A program made the translations under genes and the position numbers. From positions 1 through 60,156 of the forward strand of contig CALEUQ010000029.1 in NCBI GenBank assembly GCA_937920495.1: DNA of 60,156 bases. Direction: 5' to 3'. This DNA is from an uncultured bacterium. Its GTDB lineage: Bacteria > Spirochaetota > UBA4802 > UB4802. A model generated the notes under the pieces. The model ran no database searches. It worked only from the letters and a program-made list of their open reading frames with translations, and was not told the DNA's origin. How positions within the stretch are numbered: the first letter of the stretch is position 1; each line of letters begins with the position of its first letter. Below, in pieces: positions 28,032 through 37,056 of the stretch.

Positions 28032-29165
28032 ATGAAAAATATTCTTTCATCTATTGACCAATCTGTATTGCTAAGGGCAATAGAACAAAGCCCGGCTTCA
28101 ATTGTCATAACCGACACAAATGGTACAATACAATATGTAAATCCAAAATTTGAAACTATAACGGGGTATACGTTTGCTGAAGCCGTCGGTAAAAATCCAC
28201 GAATATTGAAATCAGGGTTTCAATCAGTTGAATTTTATCAAAATATGTGGAATACTATCTTGAGTGGACAGGTGTGGGATGGTATCTTCCATAACAAACG
28301 CAAAAATGGCACTTACTTCTGGGAGCATTGCGTTATAGCACCGGTTACTGACGAACAGGGTAAGGTAACTCATTTTGTTGCCATAAAAGAAGATATCACA
28401 GAAAAAAAAGAGCAGGAAGAGGAATTACAAAAAAGGAACAATACTATAAAAAAAGATCTGGAATATGCAAAGCGCGTCCAGCATTCAATCATAAATACAA
28501 CGCTGCCCAACTACCCGGGTATAAAAATGTATACTCAGTATATTCCCTATGATTATGTTGGTGGCGATTTCTTTACTATAAAGACTGTTAATGAAAATCT
28601 TTGTATTTTTATGGCTGATATTACCGGCCATGGCGTTCCTGCAGCACTCTTTTCTTCTGTATTAAAATATGCTGTTGAAAACCTGTGGAACAATAGAGTG
28701 ATACAGCCTGATACATTTATACGTCAACTAAACAATGAACTTATTGGTATACTATCCGGTTATTTTTTTACCGCGTTCTATGGTGTTGTCACGCCCAATT
28801 TAGAAGGTGAATTGTACTTAACATATACCCGATGTGGTCACCCATATCCAATATTATTATCAAACAATAGTATTACAATGTTAGACAGCTTTGGTACTTT
28901 ATTAGGTATCGATAGAGATATACACATAACTATCAATCAAGTCAAACTATCTTTTAACGACCGATTATTCCTGTATACCGATGGACTTGTGGAAATGGAT
29001 ATCGATAATAAGAAAGATTTGCGATTTGATATTATATCTGAAGCCGTTATGAAAACAAAGGATATGCCACTGGAAGAATCCGTACAAAGAATACTTACTT
29101 CAGTAATGTCACAAAACCAGACAATTGATGATGATATTGCAATTATAGCACTTGAGGTTTGTTAG
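28032..29165 (+). CDS. PAS domain plus SpoIIE/PP2C-type serine phosphatase
   Basis: A 377-residue soluble signalling protein. The N-terminal PAS/PAC domain (about 15-130) includes ITDTNGTIQYVNPKFETITGY and HFVAIKEDITEKK. A coiled-coil linker follows (about 130-155), then a SpoIIE/RsbU-type phosphatase domain. Its metal-binding acidic motifs are VGGDFF, ADITGHGVPAALF, FLYTDGLVE and DDIAII. Such proteins usually dephosphorylate a STAS anti-anti-sigma factor; a STAS protein occurs at 55.8 kb, though not adjacent. The start is uncertain: an in-frame ATG at 27999 adds 11 residues but lacks a ribosome-binding site. Confidence 0.9.
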   Translation: MKNILSSIDQSVLLRAIEQSPASIVITDTNGTIQYVNPKFETITGYTFAEAVGKNPRILKSGFQSVEFYQNMWNTILSGQVWDGIFHNKRKNGTYFWEHCVIAPVTDEQGKVTHFVAIKEDITEKKEQEEELQKRNNTIKKDLEYAKRVQHSIINTTLPNYPGIKMYTQYIPYDYVGGDFFTIKTVNENLCIFMADITGHGVPAALFSSVLKYAVENLWNNRVIQPDTFIRQLNNELIGILSGYFFTAFYGVVTPNLEGELYLTYTRCGHPYPILLSNNSITMLDSFGTLLGIDRDIHITINQVKLSFNDRLFLYTDGLVEMDIDNKKDLRFDIISEAVMKTKDMPLEESVQRILTSVMSQNQTIDDDIAIIALEVC

Positions 29166-29192
29166 TGTGCACGGAGGTATACTGTGCAATTA

Positions 29193-29648
29193 TTATATTT
29201 TCTTTTTATTTTTCTTTAAAATTGCATATTCAAAACCATCCAGCAATACTCTGAATGAAGCTGCGTTGATGTTTTCAGATAGAGCATAAACTTTCCAGAC
29301 TTCTTCACCATCGGTAAATATGATGGTTACTTCTACGTCGGTGCTGGTACCGCGTTTGGCGTCAAGTATATTTGCACGATAGTCAATCAGATTAACCTTT
29401 TCAATCTCAGGGAACAAAGGTATAAGCGCCTTTTTTAGAACCTTAGCCAATGCGTCAACAGGGCCATTGCCGGTAGATGCTTCATGGATAAATGTGCCGT
29501 TGGCTTCAATCTGGACTGTGGCTTCAGGATTAAATCCATCATCAATTAAGCGATAGTTATCAATAACCTTGAAAGGTGGTTCATATTTTTTTAATGCACG
29601 TGCAATTGAAAGCTCACGTGTTGCATCATGAATTTCAAAGTTAAGCAT
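29193..29648 (-). CDS. Stand-alone citramalate synthase-type regulatory (LeuA dimer) domain
   Basis: A 151-residue protein matching only the C-terminal allosteric domain of (R)-citramalate/2-isopropylmalate synthases. Key blocks are GNGPVDALAKVLKKAL, VNLIDYRANILD, GTSTDVEVTIIF and LSENINAASF, then LLDGFEYAI, in the family order. No catalytic TIM barrel is present or remnant upstream. The gene has its own AAGGTG ribosome-binding site and an intact frame, so it is probably functional rather than a fragment. It may bind isoleucine or leucine and regulate a separately encoded synthase, but this is inference. Confidence 0.8.
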   Translation of the reverse strand: MLNFEIHDATRELSIARALKKYEPPFKVIDNYRLIDDGFNPEATVQIEANGTFIHEASTGNGPVDALAKVLKKALIPLFPEIEKVNLIDYRANILDAKRGTSTDVEVTIIFTDGEEVWKVYALSENINAASFRVLLDGFEYAILKKNKKKI

Positions 29649-29758
29649 GTGTTCACCTTTTCACTGAAATATTATATTATTTAGAAGTCTAGATTTTATG
29701 AGATAGTAAATAAGTAAATCACTGATTATCCACATAAAATTATTTTTTGAATAATGAA

Positions 29759-29796
29759 GTGTATTCACTTGCCATTTTGGAGGCGATTGAATACAC
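29759..29796. promoter_or_regulatory. Long inverted repeat upstream of the metal exporter-like gene
   Basis: GTGTATTCA (29759-29767) and TGAATACAC (29788-29796) are perfect inverted repeats around 20 bases that can also pair internally (GCC/GGC). It sits about 140 bases upstream of the next start. It could be a regulator site or RNA hairpin. No T-run follows, so it is not a typical terminator. I could not match it to a known metal riboswitch. Confidence 0.35.
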
Positions 29797-29937
29797 TATT
29801 CCATATTCATGCATAAGGCAATACTACTACTAAGTTACTGTCAATAATTTTTGTGTGTAAATTAAAAAAAGATTTGTGTGGCAATGTAATACATTGTACT
29901 TTAATAGTGAAGTGGATTTATGGAGGTGATAATCCTT

Positions 29938-30957
29938 ATGCATTCGTTAATTGAGATTATTAAAGCATCATCATTCATTACCATGTTTGTGATTGTCATG
30001 ATGCTTCTTATAGAATATATTAACGTTATTACGCAGGGTAAGCTTTCAAATCTCAGATCAACAAAATTAAAGCAGTATGTGATTGCAGCTATACTTGGGA
30101 TAGTGCCAGGTTGTTTAGGTGGTTTTGCATCTGCGGCAATGTATTCGCATGGTGCAATATCTATAGGTGCTGTTGTAGCAACAATGATAGCAACAAGCGG
30201 TGATGAGGCATTTGTGATGTTTGCCTTATTTCCAATAGTAGCAATTGGATTACATATTGGTCTTGCATTGATTGGCATAGCTGCAGGTTATTGTACTGAT
30301 ATACTATTTGCACAACACAAACCATCTGAGCACTGCTGCGATGGCCTTGTAGTTCATGAAGAAATTCCATTTTCACATTACACTGCAGGTAATATTATCT
30401 CATTATGGAAAAATCTTACTTTATCCAGGGCATCATTGATGTCACTGCTGGTAGTTGCGTTATTGATGATAGTAGCTGGTTTTTTTCATCAGGAGGAAGG
30501 TTTTATAAAGATTGCCTTGCCGGTAATTATTAGTATAGCTATTATTATTGTGGCCATAGTTCCCGAACATTTTTTACAGGAGCACTTATGGGAACATGTG
30601 ATAAAAAAACATCTTGTAAGAATATTTATGTGGACACTGTCTGCTTTGATTGTAATTCACCTGCTGGTGGATGTCTTGCATTTAGATGCATTGATTCATA
30701 ACGCTCAATGGATTGTTCTGATAGTTGCTGGGCTGGTTGGCATAATACCGGAATCGGGCCCACATCTTTTGTTTGTAATGATGTTTGCAAAAGGTGTTGT
30801 GCCATTATCAGTGCTGGTCACCAGTTCTATTGTTCAGGATGGACATGCAATGTTGCCACTATTGGCCCAATCCAGAAAAGATTTTTTATTGATAAAATTA
30901 ATTAATCTTATAGTTGGTTTAACAGTTGGTGCAATCATTATGATAGCAGGTTATTAA
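29938..30957 (+). CDS. ArsP_2-like putative metal/metalloid exporter
   Basis: A 339-residue membrane protein with about 10 hydrophobic segments, resembling the putative heavy-metal exporter family (PF11449, sometimes annotated as manganese transporter). VPGCLGGFASAAMYSHGAIS and TSGDEAFVMFALFP form one conserved half. IPESGPHLLFVMMFAKG and SIVQDGHAMLPLLAQSR form the second, indicating an internal duplication. A central His/Cys-rich loop (EHCCDG) may bind metal. The start at 29938 follows GGAGGTGAT; the ATG at 29920 overlaps that site. galE follows after 34 bases. Confidence 0.75.
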   Translation: MHSLIEIIKASSFITMFVIVMMLLIEYINVITQGKLSNLRSTKLKQYVIAAILGIVPGCLGGFASAAMYSHGAISIGAVVATMIATSGDEAFVMFALFPIVAIGLHIGLALIGIAAGYCTDILFAQHKPSEHCCDGLVVHEEIPFSHYTAGNIISLWKNLTLSRASLMSLLVVALLMIVAGFFHQEEGFIKIALPVIISIAIIIVAIVPEHFLQEHLWEHVIKKHLVRIFMWTLSALIVIHLLVDVLHLDALIHNAQWIVLIVAGLVGIIPESGPHLLFVMMFAKGVVPLSVLVTSSIVQDGHAMLPLLAQSRKDFLLIKLINLIVGLTVGAIIMIAGY

Positions 30958-30991
30958 AAAAATATCGTTATTATGTAAAGGAGACATCGTA

Positions 30992-31978
30992 ATGAAAAAC
31001 ATACTTGTTACCGGTGGGGCTGGTTACATTGGAAGTCATGTAACACGGTTGCTTGCAAAAAGGGGTTTTAATCCTGTAGTGTATGACAACTTAAGCGGTG
31101 GATTTAAGGATTTTGTTGCAGGCTATGAGTTTATTGAAGGTGATATTGGCGACTTTGACAAACTTATATATGTACTATCGCACAAAAAAATACAATGCGT
31201 TATGAATTTTGCTTCATTCATTGCAGTAGGCGAGTCAGTACAATACCCGCTTAAATATTATGAAAACAATGTTGCAAGGACGTTCACCCTGTTTGAAGCC
31301 ATGATAAAGACTAATGTAAAACGATTTATCTTTTCATCATCTGCAGCAGTGTATGGCAACCCGGAAGTTATTCCAATCCCTGAAGAAAGCCCAATGAAGC
31401 CTGAGAGCCCTTATGGCAAAACAAAATATTTTATTGAAGAAGTGTTGAGAGATTTATCTTCATCAGATTCTTTCAATGCAATCAGCTTGCGTTATTTTAA
31501 CGCGGCAGGTGCCGATGAGTCAGGTCAGATTGGTGAAAGTCATGTACCTGAGACACACCTCATCCCGCTTGTCATACGGGCAGTACTTGATCCACAATAT
31601 ACTGTTACAATCTTTGGTACTGATTATAATACGCCGGATGGTACATGTATACGTGATTATATCCATGTAAATGATTTGGGTGACGCGCATATCCTTGCAC
31701 TGGAAAAACTTTTAGAATCAGATGCAAGTGATGTGTTTAATCTTGGAAATGGGAAGGGATTCAGTGTTAAAGAGGTCATCGATTCGGTTAGCCGCGTAAC
31801 AGGAAAAGCGTTTTCAGTAAAAGAAGGACCACGAAGGCCAGGGGATCCTGCCATTCTTGTTGCTTCATCACAAAAGGCAAAGTCAGTGTTGCACTGGCAG
31901 CCACGCTATACTGATATTGATGCTATTGTTGCAACTGCATGGAAATGGGAATCACAGATGAAGCGTAAGGGTTATTAA
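30992..31978 (+). CDS. galE: UDP-glucose 4-epimerase
   Basis: A 328-residue extended SDR that interconverts UDP-glucose and UDP-galactose. The NAD motif is VTGGAGYIGSH. SSAAVYGNP provides the catalytic Ser region and SPYGKTK the YxxxK pair. LRYFNAAGAD and DGTCIRDYIHVNDL are typical of GalE. GGAGAC lies before the ATG. An in-frame GCGATAGT-type element is translated as YVLSHKKIQ at about residue 61. Confidence 0.94.
   Translation: MKNILVTGGAGYIGSHVTRLLAKRGFNPVVYDNLSGGFKDFVAGYEFIEGDIGDFDKLIYVLSHKKIQCVMNFASFIAVGESVQYPLKYYENNVARTFTLFEAMIKTNVKRFIFSSSAAVYGNPEVIPIPEESPMKPESPYGKTKYFIEEVLRDLSSSDSFNAISLRYFNAAGADESGQIGESHVPETHLIPLVIRAVLDPQYTVTIFGTDYNTPDGTCIRDYIHVNDLGDAHILALEKLLESDASDVFNLGNGKGFSVKEVIDSVSRVTGKAFSVKEGPRRPGDPAILVASSQKAKSVLHWQPRYTDIDAIVATAWKWESQMKRKGY
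31171..31190 (-). repeat. Dispersed GCGATAGT element inside galE
   Basis: The plus strand reads TGTACTATCGCACAAAAAAA, the same core-plus-A-tract as at 3891-3913. It is in frame within galE. Confidence 0.45.
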
Positions 31979-32090
31979 AGCCATTTGAAAAGCCATTAAA
32001 TTTATTTTGTTATTGCCTATCTTATAATGACTTACAGGCAAATTCAAGAATGATATGCAACACACTACTAAAAAAATTACTACAAAATCG

Positions 32091-32118
32091 TTGACATACA
32101 AATATATGTCTTACTAAT
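32091..32118 (+). promoter_or_regulatory. Putative promoter of the acyl-CoA synthetase genes
   Basis: A consensus TTGACA (32091-32096) is followed after 16 bases by ACTAAT (32113-32118), about 50 bases before the start codon. Confidence 0.4.
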
Positions 32119-32170
32119 TTGCTGTAACGATATATAAATACATTTTTCTTGAAAATCCAAGAGGTTGATA

Positions 32171-33637
32171 ATGCTTGATAGTCTGTTTAATCCCAAATCA
32201 GTTGCTGTAGTTGGTGCTTCGGAAATACCTTTTAAATGGGGTACGTATATTTCAAGCAACATACTTGATGGCAAATTTAAAGGGCGGTACTATCCGGTTA
32301 ATCCAAATATTAAGGAAGTTTTTGGATATAACACATATCCTTCTTTACTTGATCTTCCAGAAGCAGTTGATGTAGTATTTGTTACAACACCTGCAAAGAC
32401 TGTTATGCAGATTTTACAAGATTGCATCACAAAAGGAATTAAGAATATAGTCATGATAACGTCAGGCTTCAGTGAAACTGGTGCTGAAGGCATCCAGATG
32501 GAAAAAGAAATTATTACTATAGCCAAAAATCATGGTTTGAATATTGTTGGACCAAATACGATGGGTATTGTCAATACTCACTGTTCTCTTTATGCTACTG
32601 GAGCTATCACTCGCCCAAAACCTGGTGGGATTTCCATAATTGCGCAAAGCGGTAATTTGGGCTATCAGATTATGGAATGGGCAGAGAGCGAAGATATTGG
32701 AATAGCAAAATTTGTAGGATCAGGTAATGAAGCTGTGTTAAAGATTGAGGATTATCTAAAGTATTTTAATGGCGATAGTCAGACAAAAGTAATCCTGATG
32801 TATGTAGAAGGTGTTGATGACGGTAGAGTATTTATTGAAGTAGCAAAGGAAACATCACTTCACAAGCCAATAATTGCTCTTAAAGCAGGAAGAACAGAAG
32901 TAGGCAGTAAAGCTGCTGCATCACATACTGGTGCAATGGCTGGTTCTTTTTCTATTTTCAAAGGTGTAATGCAGCAAACAGGGATTGTGTTTGCAGAATC
33001 CCCTCGCGAATTATTAACACTTTCGGCCGCATTTGATTCATTTCCACTTCCAAAAGGCAATAAGGTGGGAATTATTACATTGGGTGGCGGTTGGGGTGTT
33101 GTTACTGCTGACGAGTGCGCTGAGCGAGGTCTATCTATTCCGCAATTACCACACTCAATTAAGTATGAGCTTGATAAACGGCTTCCCCCATTCTGGAGCA
33201 GAGAAAATCCTGTGGATTTAGTTGGCCAGCCTGATTTTCAGTTGTTTAAAGATGCAGTTGAAATGATGGTAGCGCACCAGGATTTTGATGCGGTAATAGT
33301 ACTGGGTATTGTGGGATCCAAGGTATTTGCCCACCGTGCAGCCGAAGCAGTCTATAATCTGGGTAAAATGCAAAAATCCGTATTTGATGATTTTAAAAAA
33401 CTATTGTATATTCATCAAAAGGAATTTCTTGACAGATTAATTGAGTTAATGAATCAGTATAAAAAGCCAATTTTACCTGTTTCATTATCAAAGATGCCAG
33501 GTGATGAAACAGTCCACTCTGATGGGGGCAATTACAAAGTGGTTATCTATGACTCCCCTGAAGAGGCAGTGCTGTGCTTATCAAAGATGTATCAATACCA
33601 TAATTATGTAGAGAAGAGGAGTAGAGTATATGCGTGA
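32171..33637 (+). CDS. ADP-forming acetate/acyl-CoA synthetase, alpha subunit
   Basis: A 488-residue alpha subunit of an NDP-forming acyl-CoA synthetase, which converts acyl-CoA, ADP and phosphate to acid, CoA and ATP. The N-terminal CoA-binding domain starts LFNPKSVAVVGAS. A succinyl-CoA-ligase-like domain has VGPNTMGIVN. AASHTGAMAGS contains the conserved His of the phospho-transfer loop. The ATG at 32171 has GAGG 6 bases upstream. The stop overlaps the beta-subunit start by 8 bases (ATGCGTGA), so translation is coupled. Confidence 0.9.
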   Translation: MLDSLFNPKSVAVVGASEIPFKWGTYISSNILDGKFKGRYYPVNPNIKEVFGYNTYPSLLDLPEAVDVVFVTTPAKTVMQILQDCITKGIKNIVMITSGFSETGAEGIQMEKEIITIAKNHGLNIVGPNTMGIVNTHCSLYATGAITRPKPGGISIIAQSGNLGYQIMEWAESEDIGIAKFVGSGNEAVLKIEDYLKYFNGDSQTKVILMYVEGVDDGRVFIEVAKETSLHKPIIALKAGRTEVGSKAAASHTGAMAGSFSIFKGVMQQTGIVFAESPRELLTLSAAFDSFPLPKGNKVGIITLGGGWGVVTADECAERGLSIPQLPHSIKYELDKRLPPFWSRENPVDLVGQPDFQLFKDAVEMMVAHQDFDAVIVLGIVGSKVFAHRAAEAVYNLGKMQKSVFDDFKKLLYIHQKEFLDRLIELMNQYKKPILPVSLSKMPGDETVHSDGGNYKVVIYDSPEEAVLCLSKMYQYHNYVEKRSRVYA

Positions 33638-34304
33638 GATTTTACAACGGGCGATTGCAAATAAACAGAAAGCATTATCCGAGTTTGACTCAAAAAGTGT
33701 TATTAAACTTGCAGGTATTCCTGTTTCAAGAAACTATCTTGCAAAAAGCAGGGAAGAAGCTATTGCATACGCCCAGAAAATTGGATTCCCGGTTGTATTA
33801 AAAGGTTGTTCTGATACTTTGACACATAAAACAGAATTGGGGATGGTAAAGTTAAAATTAAAGACGGAAGAAGAAGTGGCACGTGCATATGATGAGATCA
33901 CAAGTAAAGGCGTGCCCCTGGATGGAGTTCTGGTGCAGGAATGGCTTGATGGTGATAATAGGGAATTTGTGCTGGGAACTATACGCGACCCGCAGTTTGG
34001 CCCTTGTGTTATGTTTGGTTTGGGTGGTGTGTTTACAGAGGCCTTGCAGGATGTTTCATTCAGAGTAGCCCCAATTACTGAGCTGGATGCGTATGAAATG
34101 ATGGATGAACTGCGTACAAAAAAATTATTGGGGCCATTCAGAGGATCGCCGGCCGTTGATAGGGAATCACTGGCAAAAGCTCTGGTTGGATTGAGTGAGC
34201 TTGTCAGTAAATATGACGAAATTGCTGAAGTTGATATCAATCCCGTCATTATTGATGGCAATAAACCGGTTGCGGTTGATGCATTGATAGTCTTGAGACA
34301 ATAA
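33630..34304 (+). CDS. ADP-forming acetate/acyl-CoA synthetase, beta subunit (ATP-grasp)
   Basis: A 224-residue ATP-grasp subunit that binds the nucleotide. GFPVVLKGCSDTLTHKTELG is the nucleotide-binding signature, GVLVQEWL the hinge and EVDINPVII the metal-site end of the fold. With the overlapping alpha gene it forms the two-subunit arrangement known in archaea and some fermentative bacteria, rather than the fused form. It allows ATP to be made from acetyl-CoA or branched acyl-CoAs. Confidence 0.9.
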   Translation: MREILQRAIANKQKALSEFDSKSVIKLAGIPVSRNYLAKSREEAIAYAQKIGFPVVLKGCSDTLTHKTELGMVKLKLKTEEEVARAYDEITSKGVPLDGVLVQEWLDGDNREFVLGTIRDPQFGPCVMFGLGGVFTEALQDVSFRVAPITELDAYEMMDELRTKKLLGPFRGSPAVDRESLAKALVGLSELVSKYDEIAEVDINPVIIDGNKPVAVDALIVLRQ

Positions 34305-34387
34305 AAAATTATTGCTATTATACATAAAAACAAGTATTATTAATCCGGGATTGTTTGATATTGAATTTGTAGTAAGAGGGTTGTAAT

Positions 34388-35587
34388 ATGAAATTGCGTC
34401 CTGCGTATAAAAAAATTGGAATGCTTTTTTCCGGAGGTCCAGCACCAAGCGCCAATACAGTTATATCATCGGTGGCATTGAATTTTTTAGATAATGGTAT
34501 ACCTGTTATTGGTTTTTACAGGGGTTATGAGTTTTTAGAGGATTTTAATATTAATTATCCCAAAATAAAGAAAGGCGTGCATTACGAGGAGCTGGATTAT
34601 AATATTACTCATGTTCGTAACGAAAGAGGAATCTACCTTAAAACCTCTCGCGCAAATCCCGGTAAGGATATAAAAACACTTGATGATCTGCAGAATGCTG
34701 AAAAAAATAAAAAACTGAAGAATATACTGGATGCATTTGAGTACTTGAAAATTGGTGCGCTGATATCCATTGGTGGTGATGATACGCTGAAGACTGCAAA
34801 TTTTCTTAATCTATTGGGCTTTCCTGTTATCCACATACCAAAAACTATAGATAATGACTATTATGGCATACCATGGACTTTTGGTTACTGGACGGCTGTG
34901 GATACTGCTCAGAAGATGATGTTAAATCTTAAGGCTGATGCTCAGGCAACGGATAGTTTTTTTATTGTTGAACTGATGGGACGTAAAGCTGGATGGATTA
35001 CCTATGCTGCCGGTATAGCTGCAGAGGCTATTATGATGGTTGCAGCCGAAGACATTGATGAGGAAGTGCTTGATATAGAAGTGCTTGTAGATAAAATAGC
35101 AAACGTCATCATTGCACGTGAAAATAACAGACGACCCTATGGAGTAATTGCAGTTTCTGAAGGTATTGTGGATAAACTGCCGGATGAATATAAGCCAAAA
35201 CATACCGACAAACATGGCAATATACTGTACCGTGAAGCAAAAATTGGCGAGATACTGGCTGAACACGTAAAAAAGCGTTATCAGGAAAAAACAGGTATGG
35301 AAGTTAAGATAGTTGCCAAACAGATTGGATATGAAACACGTTCTGCTCCACCAATAAGTTTTGATGTTGTACTGGGTGCAATGCTTGGCTATGGTGCGTA
35401 TAAATTTTACAACGAAAATATGTTTGGCGTAATGGTTTCGGTTACTGATAATTTTGATCTTAAAGCTGTTCCGTTCAGCGAGCTGATTGACCCGGATACT
35501 CTGAAAACGCGCCTTCGCGATGTGCCCAAAGGAAGTGACTTCTATACTTTGAAAGAACGTTTGTCGTATCGCAAATCATGGGAATAA
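34388..35587 (+). CDS. pfp: Phosphofructokinase with PPi-type active site
   Basis: A 399-residue group A phosphofructokinase. The phosphate-donor site reads GGDDT with Asp132, and PKTIDND with Lys152. ATP enzymes normally have Gly at both places (GGDGS and PGTIDND), and the 20-residue spacing matches E. coli positions 104 and 124. Asp plus Lys is the known hallmark of pyrophosphate-dependent enzymes, so this is probably a reversible PPi-PFK that uses PPi in place of ATP for fructose 6-phosphate. MGRKAGW completes the sugar site. The substrate call rests on these residues only. Confidence 0.88.
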   Translation: MKLRPAYKKIGMLFSGGPAPSANTVISSVALNFLDNGIPVIGFYRGYEFLEDFNINYPKIKKGVHYEELDYNITHVRNERGIYLKTSRANPGKDIKTLDDLQNAEKNKKLKNILDAFEYLKIGALISIGGDDTLKTANFLNLLGFPVIHIPKTIDNDYYGIPWTFGYWTAVDTAQKMMLNLKADAQATDSFFIVELMGRKAGWITYAAGIAAEAIMMVAAEDIDEEVLDIEVLVDKIANVIIARENNRRPYGVIAVSEGIVDKLPDEYKPKHTDKHGNILYREAKIGEILAEHVKKRYQEKTGMEVKIVAKQIGYETRSAPPISFDVVLGAMLGYGAYKFYNENMFGVMVSVTDNFDLKAVPFSELIDPDTLKTRLRDVPKGSDFYTLKERLSYRKSWE

Positions 35588-35709
35588 TTTTTATGGGCCA
35601 TAGTTAAATGTAGTGTACCTACAGTGAATAATTCATCATAACTATCGCAATAGCATTCCTTATTAATATTACACAGTATGTAAACAATAAAGGGTATTGA
35701 AAAACACAA

Positions 35710-36129
35710 ATGCAAAAATTAACCAGGAATGCAGGCTTTGTATCAATCATAATGTTAATGGTGATTGTTACCGGATTTATAGCATGTAACAGGGAACCAG
35801 TTGATGATGCAGCAATGGTCGCAGTCCGCTATCTGGCAAACACCAATGAAAAACAATTAGTAAACTTTTTGAACAGAACATCACAACGATGTATTGAAAA
35901 CTTAAAAAAAAGATATGGAAGCGTGTATCCGTTTATCTGGATTCACCATGATAAAGACGCTGAATGGGATGTTGTTAAGGTTGAAAAAACAGACGGTAAG
36001 GCAACAGTAACATTGCAGTGCGTGAAGCACAAAAAGCAAAATGCAATTGGCCTTGAAGTGACACATACATTAGTTAAAGAAGACGGAAAATGGAAAATAG
36101 ATATCAGTAATGAATTACCATCACACTGA
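35710..36129 (+). CDS. Small lipoprotein, DUF4878-like
   Basis: A 139-residue protein with a lipoprotein signal peptide (hydrophobic 10-25, then TGFIACN, Cys about 26). The mature part (about 35-139) resembles NTF2-like DUF4878 domains: a helix, then beta strands ending VKEDGKWKIDI. The function is unknown. It is probably anchored to a membrane face in the envelope. The ribosome-binding site is weak. It converges on the TPR gene, with 2 bases between the stops. Confidence 0.65.
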   Translation: MQKLTRNAGFVSIIMLMVIVTGFIACNREPVDDAAMVAVRYLANTNEKQLVNFLNRTSQRCIENLKKRYGSVYPFIWIHHDKDAEWDVVKVEKTDGKATVTLQCVKHKKQNAIGLEVTHTLVKEDGKWKIDISNELPSH

Positions 36130-36131
36130 CA

Positions 36132-36671
36132 TTACACAAATGATAATCCCATATTCAGTATAATATCGTTACAAAGTTCCTGAACTTCAAAATTATCCGG
36201 GTCCTTCTTGAGTAGGTCAAGGCATGAAATATATGCCATGAAAATATCACCGCGCTCATAGTACACATTTATAAGGTTTATATGTGCTTCAACGAAGTTG
36301 GGGTCAACATTGATAGCGCGAGTGTAAAAATATATTGCCTTATCATAATCATATTCCTCAAAATACACAGTTGCCAGATTTGATAATATTAATACATTGT
36401 CCGGGAATTTTTTTAAAGCAAATAGTAAGAAATTTTTGGAAAATTTTAATTTCCCCATTTCGCAAAGTGTAAGTCCAAGGCCATTGAGAATTTCGGGATG
36501 GTTGCCAATTAAACGGTATCCTAAAGCAAAAAGCCTGAATGCTTTTCTAAAGTTTCCTTTCTCGATTGCATTGTATCCATATTCAAGTAACGTTTCACAA
36601 TCAAATGAATTTTCCTGATGTAACAGCGTATATAATTTATTTCTGTAGAAAGCTTTATCTCGCATAGGCAT
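36132..36671 (-). CDS. Tetratricopeptide-repeat protein
   Basis: A 179-residue helical protein with about four to five TPR units. Clear ones include the unit beginning NVLILSNLATVYFEEYDYDK and the next with NFVEAHINLINVYYERGD. No signal peptide. TPR proteins are scaffolds for protein contacts; the partner is unknown. The start may be the ATG at 36671 or at 36665; neither has a clear ribosome-binding site. Confidence 0.8.
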   Translation of the reverse strand: MPMRDKAFYRNKLYTLLHQENSFDCETLLEYGYNAIEKGNFRKAFRLFALGYRLIGNHPEILNGLGLTLCEMGKLKFSKNFLLFALKKFPDNVLILSNLATVYFEEYDYDKAIYFYTRAINVDPNFVEAHINLINVYYERGDIFMAYISCLDLLKKDPDNFEVQELCNDIILNMGLSFV

Positions 36672-37056
36672 ATAACTGAATAATTAGATTTTCTGAGTAT
36701 GTAAATACTATGAAATTGTCATCATTTCTGTCAACAGTATTTGAAATAATTTTTTTAATTATGGTGTACACCCCCACCGCCTTTGGCGGGGTGGGGGTGC
36801 ACTATGTTTATTATGTTCACAAATTTTATTTTAAGGAATAAATCGTGAAAAAAAAAGATAATTGCAAAAATTATAGCATCTTGCCTATAGTGCTAATCAA
36901 TAGTTTATTTAATATGATATATGTAATCAACAAATATACTTATACGTTTTAAATATAGTATAGTCATATATTTTGTTACCCCACATAACATAAAGAGTAT
37001 ATTTTTTACAATAGGTAGAATAGGGGTGGGAATATTATATTTTCTGGAGGATTTAT
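36672..37056. other. Long intergenic region with a GC-rich palindrome
   Basis: This 385-base AT-rich gap between divergent genes holds no credible coding region. Its one distinctive feature is the palindrome at 36763-36802. The last 20 bases contain the GGAGG of the downstream lipoprotein. Confidence 0.5.
36763..36802. repeat. GC-rich palindromic element, copy 2
   Basis: TACACCCCCACCGCC and GGCGGGGTGGGGGTGCA pair around a TTT loop. Together with the element at 27781-27816 it fits a common layout: TACA, a C-rich arm, CCGC, a short T-rich loop, GGCGG, a G-rich arm, then GTGTA or GTGCA. Confidence 0.55.
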
